A DNA stretch of 7,762 bases from JBAVQS01 sp049694275. Lineage in GTDB: Bacteria > Chloroflexota > Anaerolineae > UBA4142 > SHND01. Both the position numbers and the translations under genes were made by a program. The notes below the pieces were generated by a model that was not told the origin of the DNA, ran no database searches, and worked only from the letters and a program-made list of their open reading frames with translations. Positions 1 through 6,902 of the stretch are shown here, one piece after another. How positions within the stretch are numbered: position 1 is the first letter of the stretch; each line of letters opens with the position of its first letter. The stretch covers positions 1 through 7,762 of the forward strand of contig JBAVQS010000271.1 of the NCBI GenBank assembly GCA_049694275.1, written 5' to 3'.

Positions 1-2
1 CC

Positions 3-200
3 AACACCGCCTTTTTGCCCACAACCATCGAACGCGACCCGTACGGCTTTATCAAGACGAGCCCGATGCTCGAAACCAGTGTTCCCGGCGTCTTTGCCGC
101 CGGCGACGCACGGCTCGGGAGCACCAAGCAGGCGGCCAGCGCCGTCGGCGAAGGCGCCACTGCCGCCTTGATGATCCGTGAACATCTGAAAAAGATGTAA
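3..200 (+). CDS. Thioredoxin reductase-type flavoprotein, C-terminal fragment
   Basis: Partial gene: the frame is open from the left edge and ends at TAA 198-200, so only about the last 65 residues are seen. Visible are an NTAFL segment, YGFIKTS, the ETSVPGVFAAGD stretch and the closing GEGATAALMIREHL helix. In the class II pyridine nucleotide-disulfide oxidoreductases (thioredoxin reductase and relatives) the GVFAAGD motif contacts FAD, and the following S/T-x-Q-x-A-x-A-x-G-E-G helix closes the FAD domain. The family moves electrons from NAD(P)H through FAD to a redox disulfide in a thioredoxin-like partner. The catalytic CxxC and the NADPH domain lie outside the window, so a related non-TrxR member (for example ferredoxin-NADP reductase type) cannot be excluded. 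It ends tail to tail with the exporter permease, 21 nt away, with no clear terminator hairpin between them. Confidence 0.9.
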   Translation, partial: NTAFLPTTIERDPYGFIKTSPMLETSVPGVFAAGDARLGSTKQAASAVGEGATAALMIREHLKKM

Positions 201-221
201 CAGAAGAAATGACTCGGACTA

Positions 222-1313
222 CTACTCCCACTTCCACAGCTTGACGGAGAGTACCAGCAGCACGACGAACCAGATCCCAAGTATCGCGAAATCGTACGAC
301 ATCGGATGCATCGGCGTCATGCCCGCCATGGTCTGTCTCAACAGGTCGCTCAGGTAGGTGAGCGGCATCACGTCGACGATGGGGTGAAACATCGGCGGCA
401 GCATTTCAGAATCAAAGATACTGCCCGAGAGCATCATCATCGGAAAGTTGACAAGCTGTGCCACCGCCATCGCGCTCTCTGTCGAGCGGGCGAGGCCGGC
501 GATCGTATAGCCCAGGCAAACGAACATCAATGTCCCAAGCAGGACTGTGCCAGCGAATGGCAGCCAGTCCTTCACGGAGACGTTGAACCCGAAATAGCCG
601 ACGAGGAGAAAGATTCCCGCCTGCACGATCCCGACGGTGACACGCCATGCCACTTCGCCCGCCAGCATCGTTCGCCGCGTGATCGCCGTAATTCCCAGCC
701 GGCGCAGGATACCTGCCTGCCGCTGAACGACGATCGGCTGCGCAACTCCGAACACACCCAGCCACAGCAGCGCCACGCCGAGCATACCGGCCATGTAATA
801 GTCGATCATGCGAGTCTGCTTGCCCTGCACCGTCTGCTCGCGCAGTTCGAGCAGCGGCGCGGCGCCCGCCAGGCTAAGGTTCATATCATTCAACAACGTG
901 CGGATCATTCCCATTCCGATCCCCGACGATGCGCTGCGGGCGGGGTCGTAAAATACATCCACGGACGCCGGCTTGCCTGCCGCCACTGCGGCGCTTGTAT
1001 TCTCCGGCAGAATCATGACCACGTGCAGATCGCCCTTGCCGAGCGCCTGGATCAATTCGTCCCGGCTGCCCATGCGAATGTTCACGACCTTGGCTAGTTC
1101 TGGAGCCTGGACGCGCTCGACCAGCGTCGCACCGACGGGCCCTGCATCCAGGTTGGCGATTCCAAGCTGGAGCGTAAAGCTGGTGTTGCCCGAAAAGATC
1201 AGGCCGAAAAACACGGCAAAGGCAATCGGCAAAAGCAAAACGAACAAAAGTGTGGTCCGGTCACGCAGAAACTCGCGTGCCTGGGCCGTATAGATGGCGA
1301 GTATCGCTTTCAT
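222..1313 (-). CDS. ABC-2 type exporter permease
   Basis: A 363-residue integral membrane subunit that would pair with the ATPase encoded just upstream to export a drug, lipid or other hydrophobic substrate. The layout is that of the ABC2_membrane_3 / YhgE-YbhR-like family: an N-terminal helix (about 22-40, after a basic cytoplasmic start), a large extracytoplasmic domain (about 41-168), then five helices (about 170-196, 224-242, 252-275, 283-300, 342-360). The segment around 286-320 (NFPMMMLSGSIF through MPLTYLSDLLRQ) is the conserved ABC-2 signature region. The frame remains open upstream to about 1529, but the ATG at 1313 is the right start: it overlaps the ATPase stop by 4 nt (ATGA) and has a GGAGGA ribosome site at 1321-1326. 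The upstream extension is just ATPase coding sequence read in another frame. Substrate cannot be told from sequence. Confidence 0.93.
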   Translation of the reverse strand: MKAILAIYTAQAREFLRDRTTLLFVLLLPIAFAVFFGLIFSGNTSFTLQLGIANLDAGPVGATLVERVQAPELAKVVNIRMGSRDELIQALGKGDLHVVMILPENTSAAVAAGKPASVDVFYDPARSASSGIGMGMIRTLLNDMNLSLAGAAPLLELREQTVQGKQTRMIDYYMAGMLGVALLWLGVFGVAQPIVVQRQAGILRRLGITAITRRTMLAGEVAWRVTVGIVQAGIFLLVGYFGFNVSVKDWLPFAGTVLLGTLMFVCLGYTIAGLARSTESAMAVAQLVNFPMMMLSGSIFDSEMLPPMFHPIVDVMPLTYLSDLLRQTMAGMTPMHPMSYDFAILGIWFVVLLVLSVKLWKWE

Positions 1314-2257
1314 TCCCGTATCCTCCTCCCGGTCAACTTGAGGAAAACATCCTCCAGGGTTGCTTGTCGCACGGTCATATCTTTCAAGACAACGCCATCC
1401 GATCCATGGTCGAACAGCCCGGCCATTGTGCGCGGCACATCCGTCGAATAGAGCGTCAGCGGGACTTGTCCGGCCGTCTCTCCCCGGCCGTCGGCCACGC
1501 GAGTGACACCCGGGATCGTCGCGAACCAAGATTCATCGGCGCCGGCCGGTAGCGAGAGCTCGATGGCCGTCTCTTTAAAGTGCTTGGAGATCAGCGCCTG
1601 GGGCGAATCCAGCTCGATGATTTTCCCATGATCGACAATCGCCACCCGGTCGCACAGCGTCTCGGCCTCTTCCATATAGTGCGTGGTCAGCAGAACAGAT
1701 TTGCCTGCCTTGCCTAGATCGCGGACCACCTCCCACAGTGCGCGCCGCGCCTGGGGATCGAGCCCGGTCGTCGGTTCGTCCAAAAAGATCAGTTCGGGAT
1801 TGTTGACGAGCGCGAGCGCAACCGCCAGCCGCTGCCGCTGCCCACCCGAAAGGTCTTTGGTGGCGGTTCGGCTCTTTTCCCGTAAGCCCACCTGGTCCAG
1901 CACCTGATCCGGCGAGACCGATTGTGGAAAGAGCTGGGCAAAGAGCGCGATCTGCTCGCGGACGTTCAGTTGGGGCAGCAGCCCGGTCGTTTGGAGTTGA
2001 ACGCCCAGGCGGGCGCGCACCGCCGGGTTGGAGGCTCCGTTCGGGACGCCGAGCAGTCGCACCTCACCCGAATCTCCCTGCCGGAGGCCAAGCATACATT
2101 CAACCGTCGTCGTTTTGCCCGCCCCGTTTGGGCCGAGCAGTCCGAATATCTCGCCCCGGCCAACATCAAACGAGATGCCATCCACGGCGATCGTTTCTCG
2201 ATACTTTTTCCGTAGTTCGCGGACTTGAATTGCGTTTTCCAAGGTTCCACCTCGCAT
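1310..2257 (-). CDS. ABC exporter ATP-binding protein (DrrA/CcmA-like)
   Basis: Cytoplasmic ATPase subunit, up to 315 residues, that powers the ABC-2 permease encoded downstream. All nucleotide-binding motifs are present: Walker A GPNGAGKT (42-49), Q-loop near 87-89, signature LSGGQ (136-140), Walker B LIFLDEP (156-162), D-loop GLD (165-167) and H-loop His193 in TTHYMEEAE. The C-terminal extension of about 90 residues ending TLEDVFLKLTGRRIRE is typical of drug/antibiotic and Nat/Ccm-type exporters. Start choice is uncertain. ATG 2257 gives the longest form with only a weak ribosome site. TTG at 2240-2242, five codons in, is preceded by GAGGTG with a 5-nt spacer and would start the protein at LENAIQV, where homologues usually begin. 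The gene diverges from the sensor kinase. No convincing promoter on this strand was recognised. Confidence 0.95.
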   Translation of the reverse strand: MRGGTLENAIQVRELRKKYRETIAVDGISFDVGRGEIFGLLGPNGAGKTTTVECMLGLRQGDSGEVRLLGVPNGASNPAVRARLGVQLQTTGLLPQLNVREQIALFAQLFPQSVSPDQVLDQVGLREKSRTATKDLSGGQRQRLAVALALVNNPELIFLDEPTTGLDPQARRALWEVVRDLGKAGKSVLLTTHYMEEAETLCDRVAIVDHGKIIELDSPQALISKHFKETAIELSLPAGADESWFATIPGVTRVADGRGETAGQVPLTLYSTDVPRTMAGLFDHGSDGVVLKDMTVRQATLEDVFLKLTGRRIRE

Positions 2258-2326
2258 TCTCTACTTTTGCGCACAGTTTATCGTCTTTCCCCGTCCCGCG
2301 CATCGTGCGTCCGGGCCGGCCGCGTC

Positions 2327-2355
2327 TGTCCTTTCGGACAGTGTCCGCTCGGACA
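2327..2355. promoter_or_regulatory. Tandem TGTCC-N4-GGACA palindromes, putative operator
   Basis: Two perfect inverted repeats lie side by side in the divergent spacer: TGTCC-TTTC-GGACA (2327-2340) and TGTCC-GCTC-GGACA (2342-2355), with centres 15 bp apart. The inner GGACA-G-TGTCC is itself palindromic. This pattern suits a dimeric regulator binding as a pair of dimers. The natural candidate is the NarL/LuxR-family response regulator encoded downstream, controlling its own operon and/or the exporter; that link is inference. Confidence 0.6.
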
Positions 2356-2356
2356 A

Positions 2357-2384
2357 TTGCAGAGGCCGGGAATCGTGGTATCAT
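2357..2384 (+). promoter_or_regulatory. Possible promoter of the sensor kinase operon
   Basis: An extended -10 element, TGG-TATCAT (2376-2384), lies 16 nt after a poor -35 match, TTGCAG (2357-2362). The tandem palindromes end directly upstream of this -35, the arrangement expected for an activator-dependent promoter. The -10 resembles TGG-TATAAT at 7388-7396. If real, transcription begins near 2391, downstream of the first ATG (2383), and translation would start at ATG 2404 instead. Confidence 0.35.
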
Positions 2385-3633
2385 GCCAGCAGAGTCGACG
2401 AGTATGAAAGAATTGCAAGCTTTGCGCGAGCGGATCGCACATCCCGATCAGGACATTCGAGAGGCCCGGCCGTTCTATTTCATCCTGACCCTGGTCATCG
2501 TCGTCATATATGGCTGGTCCCTTGTATTTACTCCGCGGCTGCTCGACCCGGTGGTCTTGATCGCCTTTACGGCTTTGGTCGTCGTCCACACGGCGCTCCA
2601 TTGGCTCAGCCCTTATCTCGCCGGCGAGAGTCGTTGGTTTCTCCCCTATCTGATCGTGCAGGCGGCGTTCGTCTTTGGAATTACCCTCATTAGCGGTAAC
2701 CAGGGCATCACGCTCGGCCTCTACCTCGGGCTTGCGGGCGAGACCGTCGGCATGCTGGAGGACCTTCGCAAGTCGGCCATCCCGGTGATCGCCCTGATGA
2801 CCCTCTGCGGCCTCAACTATGCTTGGGGGTGGGGCGCCCAGGAAATCGGCTGGTGGATCGTAACCATCGTGCCGATGGTTTTTTTCGTCGTCATCTACGT
2901 CTCGATGTTCGTCCGCCAGGCGCGCGAACGGCAGCGAGCTCAGTCCTTGCTGCACGAGCTAGAGAGCGCCCACCGCCAGCTCGCGGAATACGCCGCCCGT
3001 GTTGAGGACTTGACGCGCGTGGCCGAGAGGCAGCGCATGGCGCGTGAATTGCACGATACTCTGGCCCAGGGGCTCGCCGGTGTAATCCTCCAGCTCGAAG
3101 CCGCGCAAGGGCAGTTGGAACGAGGCGACCAGCAAAAGGTCGCCTTGATCGTCGGACAAGCCCAGGAGCGAGCGCGGGCGGCGCTGGCCGAAGCGCGGCG
3201 CGCCATTGACGACCTGCGAGCACAGACTGCAGGCGCTCCCTTCGCCGAGAACATTCGCGCCGAGGCTGATCGCTTTTCTGCTGCGACCGGCATCCCTTGC
3301 GCGGTCCAGTTTCCCGCCGATCTAGTCGTTCCGGAAGCAAGCGCCGAGCACGTGCGGCGTTTTTTCAGCGAGGGCTTGACCAATGTCGCGCGCCACGCCC
3401 GCGCCACGGTCGTTACGATCTCGGCCCGGGCCGTCGCCGGCCGCCTGCGGCTCGAAATCTGCGATGACGGCGCGGGCTTTGATCCGGCCGCTGCAATGCA
3501 GACACCCGGACACTATGGATTACTCGGTCTGCACGAACGGGCGCGGCTTGCCGGCGGGACAGTCGAAATCGACAGTCGGGCAGGCGCGGGCACTCGGCTG
3601 GCGATGGTTCTCCCATTGGAGGCCAGGGGATGA
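2383..3633 (+). CDS. Membrane sensor histidine kinase, HisKA_3 (DesK/NarX/LiaS type)
   Basis: A 416-residue sensor kinase that would autophosphorylate on histidine and pass the phosphate to the regulator encoded next. The N-terminal half holds about six hydrophobic segments (roughly 31-48, 56-74, 84-104, 108-124, 132-150, 157-176) with no large external domain, so it probably senses the membrane or a membrane-embedded ligand, or the neighbouring exporter. A charged coiled-coil-like linker (177-215) leads to the HisKA_3 H-box ERQRMARELHDTLAQG with phospho-acceptor His224. The HATPase_c domain shows the N-box (Glu330, Asn334), the G1 motif DDGAGFD (361-367) and the GLLGLHERA segment (379-387). 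The stop overlaps the regulator start as ATGA, implying translational coupling. The frame is open back to 1924, but that part is antisense to the ATPase gene. The start may be ATG 2383 or ATG 2404; neither has a good ribosome site. Confidence 0.93.
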   Translation: MPAESTSMKELQALRERIAHPDQDIREARPFYFILTLVIVVIYGWSLVFTPRLLDPVVLIAFTALVVVHTALHWLSPYLAGESRWFLPYLIVQAAFVFGITLISGNQGITLGLYLGLAGETVGMLEDLRKSAIPVIALMTLCGLNYAWGWGAQEIGWWIVTIVPMVFFVVIYVSMFVRQARERQRAQSLLHELESAHRQLAEYAARVEDLTRVAERQRMARELHDTLAQGLAGVILQLEAAQGQLERGDQQKVALIVGQAQERARAALAEARRAIDDLRAQTAGAPFAENIRAEADRFSAATGIPCAVQFPADLVVPEASAEHVRRFFSEGLTNVARHARATVVTISARAVAGRLRLEICDDGAGFDPAAAMQTPGHYGLLGLHERARLAGGTVEIDSRAGAGTRLAMVLPLEARG

Positions 3634-4274
3634 ATTCTATCCGGGTGTTGATTGCGGACGATCACCTCGTCGTGCGCGAGGGGCTTCGCCTCATCTTGGA
3701 ATCAGGCGAAGGGTTCGAGGTGGTTGGAGAAGCGGCGGATGGAGCCGAAGCGGTCCGCCTGGCAGGCGAGCAGCAGCCGGATGTCACGCTCATGGACCTG
3801 CGCATGCCCGGCATGGACGGGCTGGAAGCGATCGAGCGAATCCGGGCGCAGTGGCCGGATATTGCCGTCGTTATCCTGACGACTTACAACGAGGACGAGT
3901 TGATGATGCGCGGCCTGGGACTGGGCGCCAGGGGCTATTTGCTCAAGGACACAGGCAGGGCAGCGCTCTTTGATACGATTCGCGCTGCGGCACGCGGTGA
4001 AACGCTTCTTGGCCCCGAAATCATGTCACGCCTCCTCGCCCACACTGCCGCGCCGCCCCCCATCCCCCGCCGCGCTCAGGGAATCGAATTGACCGAGCGC
4101 GAGCTCCAGGTCCTTCGCGCGGTGGCGCAGGGCGAAAAAAGCAAAGAGATCGCGGCAGGCCTCCAGATCACAGAGCGGACGGTCAAAGCTCACCTGGATT
4201 CGATCTATAACAAGCTGGGAGTGGATTCGCGCGCAGCGGCGGTTTCGACCGCTTCTCAGCGCGGCCTGATTTGA
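3630..4274 (+). CDS. NarL/FixJ-family response regulator
   Basis: A 214-residue transcription regulator, the cognate partner of the sensor kinase, judged from the 4-nt overlap and the usual pairing of HisKA_3 kinases with LuxR-type regulators. The receiver domain (about 4-120) has the acidic pair Asp10/Asp11, phospho-acceptor Asp56 in LMDLRMPG, Thr84 and Lys106 in the LLKD motif. A proline-rich linker (about 138-150) leads to a LuxR_C helix-turn-helix (about 152-212) with LTERELQVL at its start and the recognition helix around EIAAGLQITERTVKAHLDSIYNKLG. All key residues are intact, so it should be phosphorylated and bind DNA as a dimer. The start is preceded by AGGGG inside the kinase gene. 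Likely targets are the divergent exporter operon and its own promoter, possibly through the palindromes at 2327-2355. The specific stimulus is unknown. Confidence 0.95.
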   Translation: MNSIRVLIADDHLVVREGLRLILESGEGFEVVGEAADGAEAVRLAGEQQPDVTLMDLRMPGMDGLEAIERIRAQWPDIAVVILTTYNEDELMMRGLGLGARGYLLKDTGRAALFDTIRAAARGETLLGPEIMSRLLAHTAAPPPIPRRAQGIELTERELQVLRAVAQGEKSKEIAAGLQITERTVKAHLDSIYNKLGVDSRAAAVSTASQRGLI

Positions 4275-4289
4275 ATCAACTTTCCTCTC

Positions 4290-4307
4290 CCTTCGCGTCT
4301 TCGCGAC
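4290..4307. repeat. CTTCGCG tandem repeat, left copy
   Basis: Two adjacent CTTCGCG-containing units (CCTTCGCGT then CTTCGCGAC) start 16 nt after the regulator stop codon. They can also fold as a small TCGCG-TCTT-CGCGA hairpin, but there is no T-run, so this is not a convincing intrinsic terminator. A three-unit version of the same motif lies at 7005-7031, on the other side of the NTPase gene. Confidence 0.5.
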
Positions 4308-4342
4308 GAGTTCTCATTACCCGCCCCGGCTGCGCTCCCGGT

Positions 4343-4389
4343 CCCAACATTCCCCATTCGATTGGGCTCAGACCATCCGAATGTTAGGC
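4343..4389. repeat. Imperfect inverted repeat ending in GTTAGGC
   Basis: CCCAACATTC (4343-4352) pairs with GAATGTTAGG (4379-4388) with one mismatch. An alternative inner pairing is ATTCGATTGG (4356-4365) with CCATCCGAAT (4373-4382). The right end, GTTAGGC, fits the integron attC R' consensus GTTRRRY, and the left end, TCCCAAC, misses RYYYAAC at one base. The span of 48 bp is shorter than known attC sites and the L boxes are not properly placed, so the attC reading is only a weak possibility. Confidence 0.35.
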
Positions 4390-4390
4390 C

Positions 4391-4639
4391 ATGTCAGGAG
4401 CACTTGATCAGAGCACTCCCGAAAGATTCGCCGTCCACACTGCGCCCCGCTCCAGGTCAGAGCGCAGCATCCTGGAGATTCTGGCGGCGTTATACCACCG
4501 CCCCTACGCGCTGTCAACGAACCAATTGGTAACCCTACCAAATGGTAACCCCCGCTCGCGCGTCAGGTTGAGACAAAACAAAAACGCCCCGCGTATCTCG
4601 CAGAGCGTTTCCTTTCCTTATCTGACTACTGACCACTGA
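4391..4639 (+). CDS. Doubtful 82-codon ORF, unknown
   Basis: An ATG ORF lying directly after the GTTAGGC inverted repeat. No family was recognised. The middle part (SILEILAALYHRPYALSTNQL) looks helical and faintly like a helix-turn-helix, which could be the remnant of a larger gene. Against it being real: the second half reads through the 16-bp direct repeat, a strong opposite-strand terminator and the TGACCACTG repeat tract, which supply its last residues, and there is no good ribosome site. Most likely it is spurious or a gene remnant. Confidence 0.15.
   Translation: MSGALDQSTPERFAVHTAPRSRSERSILEILAALYHRPYALSTNQLVTLPNGNPRSRVRLRQNKNAPRISQSVSFPYLTTDH
4521..4552. repeat. 16-bp direct repeat, ACCAAWTGGTAACCCY x2
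   Basis: Two adjacent 16-bp units (4521-4536 and 4537-4552) differ at two positions. Each contains a palindromic core, ACCAATTGGT (perfect) and ACCAAATGGT (nearly so), followed by AACCC. Two dyads 16 bp apart, about one and a half helical turns, could be a regulator site, but no adjacent promoter or gene supports that. Confidence 0.45.
4574..4610 (-). terminator. Rho-independent terminator of the NTPase-TPR gene
   Basis: Read on the minus strand, AAACGCTCTGCG pairs with CGCGGGGCGTTT across the loop AGATA. This makes a 12-bp stem (two G-U wobbles), followed at once by a TTGTTTTGTC tract. It lies about 70 nt after the stop of the minus-strand NTPase gene. In the plus-strand RNA the wobbles become C-A mismatches and the downstream tract is CCTTTCC, so it is a one-way terminator. 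Confidence 0.8.
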
Positions 4640-4689
4640 CGACCGGCAGCTACCTGCTGACCACTGTCCACTGACCACTATCCACTACT
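4621..4689. repeat. TGACCACTG-rich degenerate repeat tract, left copy
   Basis: Degenerate tandem units of the type TGACCACTG, TGTCCACTG, TGACCACTATCCAC, broken near 4641-4656 by GACCGGCAGC-type sequence. The tract runs into the 3' end of the NTPase gene and supplies its last codons (SSG and TAG). A similar tract lies at 7043-7075, and the two share the 15-mer TGACCACTGTCCACT in the same orientation. Confidence 0.65.
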
Positions 4690-6852
4690 TCCCACAATCT
4701 CCTCAAACCTCGGGTCTCCTCGTATCCATTCAAAATCTGGATCCTTCCATGCTAATGCCCGATCAGTCTCCTCCTGTTCCAATGCCCTTCGCAAATACTC
4801 AAATGCCTTCTCCACATCTCCGCATACCGACTCCAGGCACGCAAGATTATACCAATCATCCGGCTTGATGAGTCGTCTTGCCTTCTCGGCGTACTCAATA
4901 GATTCCGCCTGATGTCCAAGCTTTTTATGAACGGACGCGAGTGCAAGAAATGGATTCAAGTTCTGCGGATCAAGGGCTGCCCGTTTCTCCAGCAACGGTA
5001 TTGCTTCTCGCTCGCGCGCCTGCATGCGAAGCAATAATACAACCCCGATATAGTTGCTCGGATCATCCGCTTTCAGCCGGATCGCCTCCCGATACGCCGC
5101 CTCCGCCTCTGCACCACGGCTCGCATCCTTCGCCAGCAGCCAGCCGAGGTTGTAGTAGGCCGTAGCATAATCCGGTTGCAGCCGGATCGCCTCCCGATAC
5201 GCCGCCTCCGCCTCTGCACCACGGCTCGCATCCTTCGCCAGCAGAGCGCCCAGGTTGTTGTAGGCCATAGCATAATCCGCTTTCAGCCGGATCGCCTCCC
5301 GATACGCCGCCTCCGCCTCTGCGGCCTGTTTCAACTCGGCCAATGCCACCCCGAGATCAGACCAGAACCACGGCCGGGCCTCCTTGGTTGACCAGGTGGT
5401 CCCCACCCTCCAGACCCGCGCGCTCTCCTCATACTCCTTCGCCGCGTACAATACGCTGCCTAACCCCAGCAATGAACCCGTCATCGCGGCGGGTTTCCGC
5501 TTTGCCTCACGAGTTGCTAGTTCCTCAATCCCTTTCGCGTATTTCTTCCAGCCCGCCTTTCCCGGCTTGGCCTCGATCTGTCCGTCATGCGGCGCCAGTT
5601 CCCCATCCACAACCCCCAGCACCTTTTCCTGCTCGACAAGCAATCGCACCGCCCTGTGAACCGGCCAGCGCCTCCAGGTCCGCTGGATCAGATTTCCTCC
5701 CCAGATGATGCGCGCCGTTGGCTCGACCAGAAATGGATACAGATCGGTTTGCATTTGCCGGAGAACATCTATGGCATCGTACACATACCGCACCGCCGGC
5801 TCTTGCTCGCACGCACGATCATACACGTTCTTCCACGAGCCGGACAGCGTCGGGGTATAGTTCTCGTGAGTCAGCCCCCAGTTCTCTGTTTGCAATCGCT
5901 GTAAATTCAGCACCACGTTCTTGAGCGTCCCATCATTCTCCCGCGCAATCGCCTTGAAATCCTCCCGCTTCGCCTTGATCCCCGCCCGCACCGTCTCTTC
6001 TTCCAACAGCTCGACGACCACACTTTCTTTCGGCTCAGTCAGCACATACCGTTCAAACCGTTTCCACAACCGGTCTCGTTCATCATACCCCAGCGTCCTC
6101 CACTCGTCCGCCTCATCCCGCGCCGTTGCAATCACTCGTATCTCATTCTCACTGCAAGCCTTTTCAAAATAATCCAGTACCGTTAGCAATCGATCGTGGT
6201 ATGACGGCTGCCCCAGCGTCATCGTCTCGTCTATCTTGGGCGATTGCGCCTGTCCCCCCAATCGAAACAGCCCGTTGAGATCATCCAGCATAATCAGGAT
6301 GCGGTATCGCTGCTCCCCGAGCTCTTTCGGAAACTCGCGCGGCACATCCAGCCATCCGCTCCGCACGCGCACCACGCGCCATCCCTCAGTCATTAGTTTG
6401 AGCGCCAGCGTCCCTGCCTCGCGCGACTTGCCCATCCCCTGCCGCCCGTGAATCAACAGGTATCGCTTCGCGTGCAGCTTGTCCCGCATCTCCGCTTGCA
6501 CATCCCGCTTCGCATCGCGCTGCACATACAAAATATTGTGATCCGCCAGTGGCGAGTCGTCATTCTCCTCCCCGTACAACCGCGGCAGCAGCTTCTTTGG
6601 ATCGGTAATCACATCCAGCGTCGCGATCTCATCCCGCAGCTTTCGCCGGATGTTCCATCGAAACAGCCCCCACCCCCCGACGATCAACCCGCCTACGAAC
6701 ACCAGGATCGCGACGAGGGTCGTAATTCCATCCTTGTTCTGTTTCAAAAAATCCAAAAGCGCGGCCAGGTCTATTGGCCTCCCAATCAGCCAGACCCCCG
6801 CGCCTATGATGAGAACGATCCCTACGATGAGTGCAGCCAGGCCCTTCTTCAC
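4678..6852 (-). CDS. Membrane-anchored P-loop NTPase with C-terminal TPR repeats (STAND-like)
   Basis: A 724-residue protein not matched to a named family. Two N-terminal hydrophobic helices (about 5-24 and 43-64) with basic residues after the second (RRK) suggest an anchored protein with a cytoplasmic body. The NTPase core has Walker A GRQGMGKS (136-143), Walker B RILIMLDD (184-191) and a sensor-1-like RVIATARDE (239-247), the order seen in AAA+/STAND ATPases. A helical middle region (about 260-450) precedes TPRs from about 455 to 700, including three near-identical AEAEAAYREAIRL units at 511, 546 and 581. STAND proteins use such repeats to sense ligands or partners; some act in phage defence, but no effector domain is visible here, so its function is unknown. 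The GTG start (6850-6852) follows GAGGTG with a 4-nt spacer. The gene is monocistronic, with its own promoter candidate and a strong terminator. Confidence 0.88.
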   Translation of the reverse strand: MKKGLAALIVGIVLIIGAGVWLIGRPIDLAALLDFLKQNKDGITTLVAILVFVGGLIVGGWGLFRWNIRRKLRDEIATLDVITDPKKLLPRLYGEENDDSPLADHNILYVQRDAKRDVQAEMRDKLHAKRYLLIHGRQGMGKSREAGTLALKLMTEGWRVVRVRSGWLDVPREFPKELGEQRYRILIMLDDLNGLFRLGGQAQSPKIDETMTLGQPSYHDRLLTVLDYFEKACSENEIRVIATARDEADEWRTLGYDERDRLWKRFERYVLTEPKESVVVELLEEETVRAGIKAKREDFKAIARENDGTLKNVVLNLQRLQTENWGLTHENYTPTLSGSWKNVYDRACEQEPAVRYVYDAIDVLRQMQTDLYPFLVEPTARIIWGGNLIQRTWRRWPVHRAVRLLVEQEKVLGVVDGELAPHDGQIEAKPGKAGWKKYAKGIEELATREAKRKPAAMTGSLLGLGSVLYAAKEYEESARVWRVGTTWSTKEARPWFWSDLGVALAELKQAAEAEAAYREAIRLKADYAMAYNNLGALLAKDASRGAEAEAAYREAIRLQPDYATAYYNLGWLLAKDASRGAEAEAAYREAIRLKADDPSNYIGVVLLLRMQAREREAIPLLEKRAALDPQNLNPFLALASVHKKLGHQAESIEYAEKARRLIKPDDWYNLACLESVCGDVEKAFEYLRRALEQEETDRALAWKDPDFEWIRGDPRFEEIVGSSG
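5071..5322 (-). repeat. 105-bp tandem repeats encoding identical TPR units
   Basis: The block beginning GCCGGATCGCC occurs at 5076, 5181 and 5286, a period of exactly 105 bp (35 codons). Copies 1 and 2 are identical over their first 64 bp; copy 3 shares the first 37 bp and then diverges. Identity at silent positions points to recent duplication or gene conversion. Each unit codes for one TPR helix pair plus the extra KDASRG segment. Confidence 0.9.
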
Positions 6853-6902
6853 ACTTCACCTCACCATTGAATTCTACGCCATGTCGAAACGCCTATGTCC
6901 CC

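Larger units (their letters stand above)
4275..4677. other. Gene-poor spacer with repeats between convergent genes
   Basis: About 400 nt between the regulator stop and the stop of the oppositely oriented NTPase gene. It holds a CTTCGCG tandem repeat (4290-4307), a 10-bp imperfect inverted repeat (4343-4388), a weak 82-codon ORF (4391-4639), a 16-bp direct repeat (4521-4552), a terminator for the minus-strand gene and a TGACCACTG-rich tract. No RNA gene was recognised. Confidence 0.7.

Noticed and set aside
306..1097. Long plus-strand ORF of 263 codons.
   Set aside because: It is the complement of the permease gene, rich in His/Arg/Gln as expected of a GC-rich shadow frame, and matches no family.
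1314..1529. N-terminal extension of the permease frame (72 codons upstream of the ATG at 1313).
   Set aside because: It overlaps the ATPase gene in another frame, has low-complexity Arg/Gly-rich content, and the ATG at 1313 has both a GGAGGA site and the ATGA overlap.
1924..2382. Upstream extension of the sensor kinase frame.
   Set aside because: It is antisense to the ATPase gene and crosses the divergent regulatory region; the protein-like sequence begins only after 2383.
2278..2955. Minus-strand ORF of 225 codons.
   Set aside because: Antisense shadow of the kinase membrane region, full of Asp/Arg runs and without hydrophobic core or motif.
5073..5273. Minus-strand Arg-rich repeated ORF.
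   Set aside because: An alternative frame of the 105-bp TPR repeats; its repetitiveness comes only from the DNA repeat.
5071..5322. Regularly spaced repeats considered as a CRISPR array.
   Set aside because: The 105-bp period is an exact multiple of three and falls inside a TPR coding frame; intervening sequence is similar between copies.
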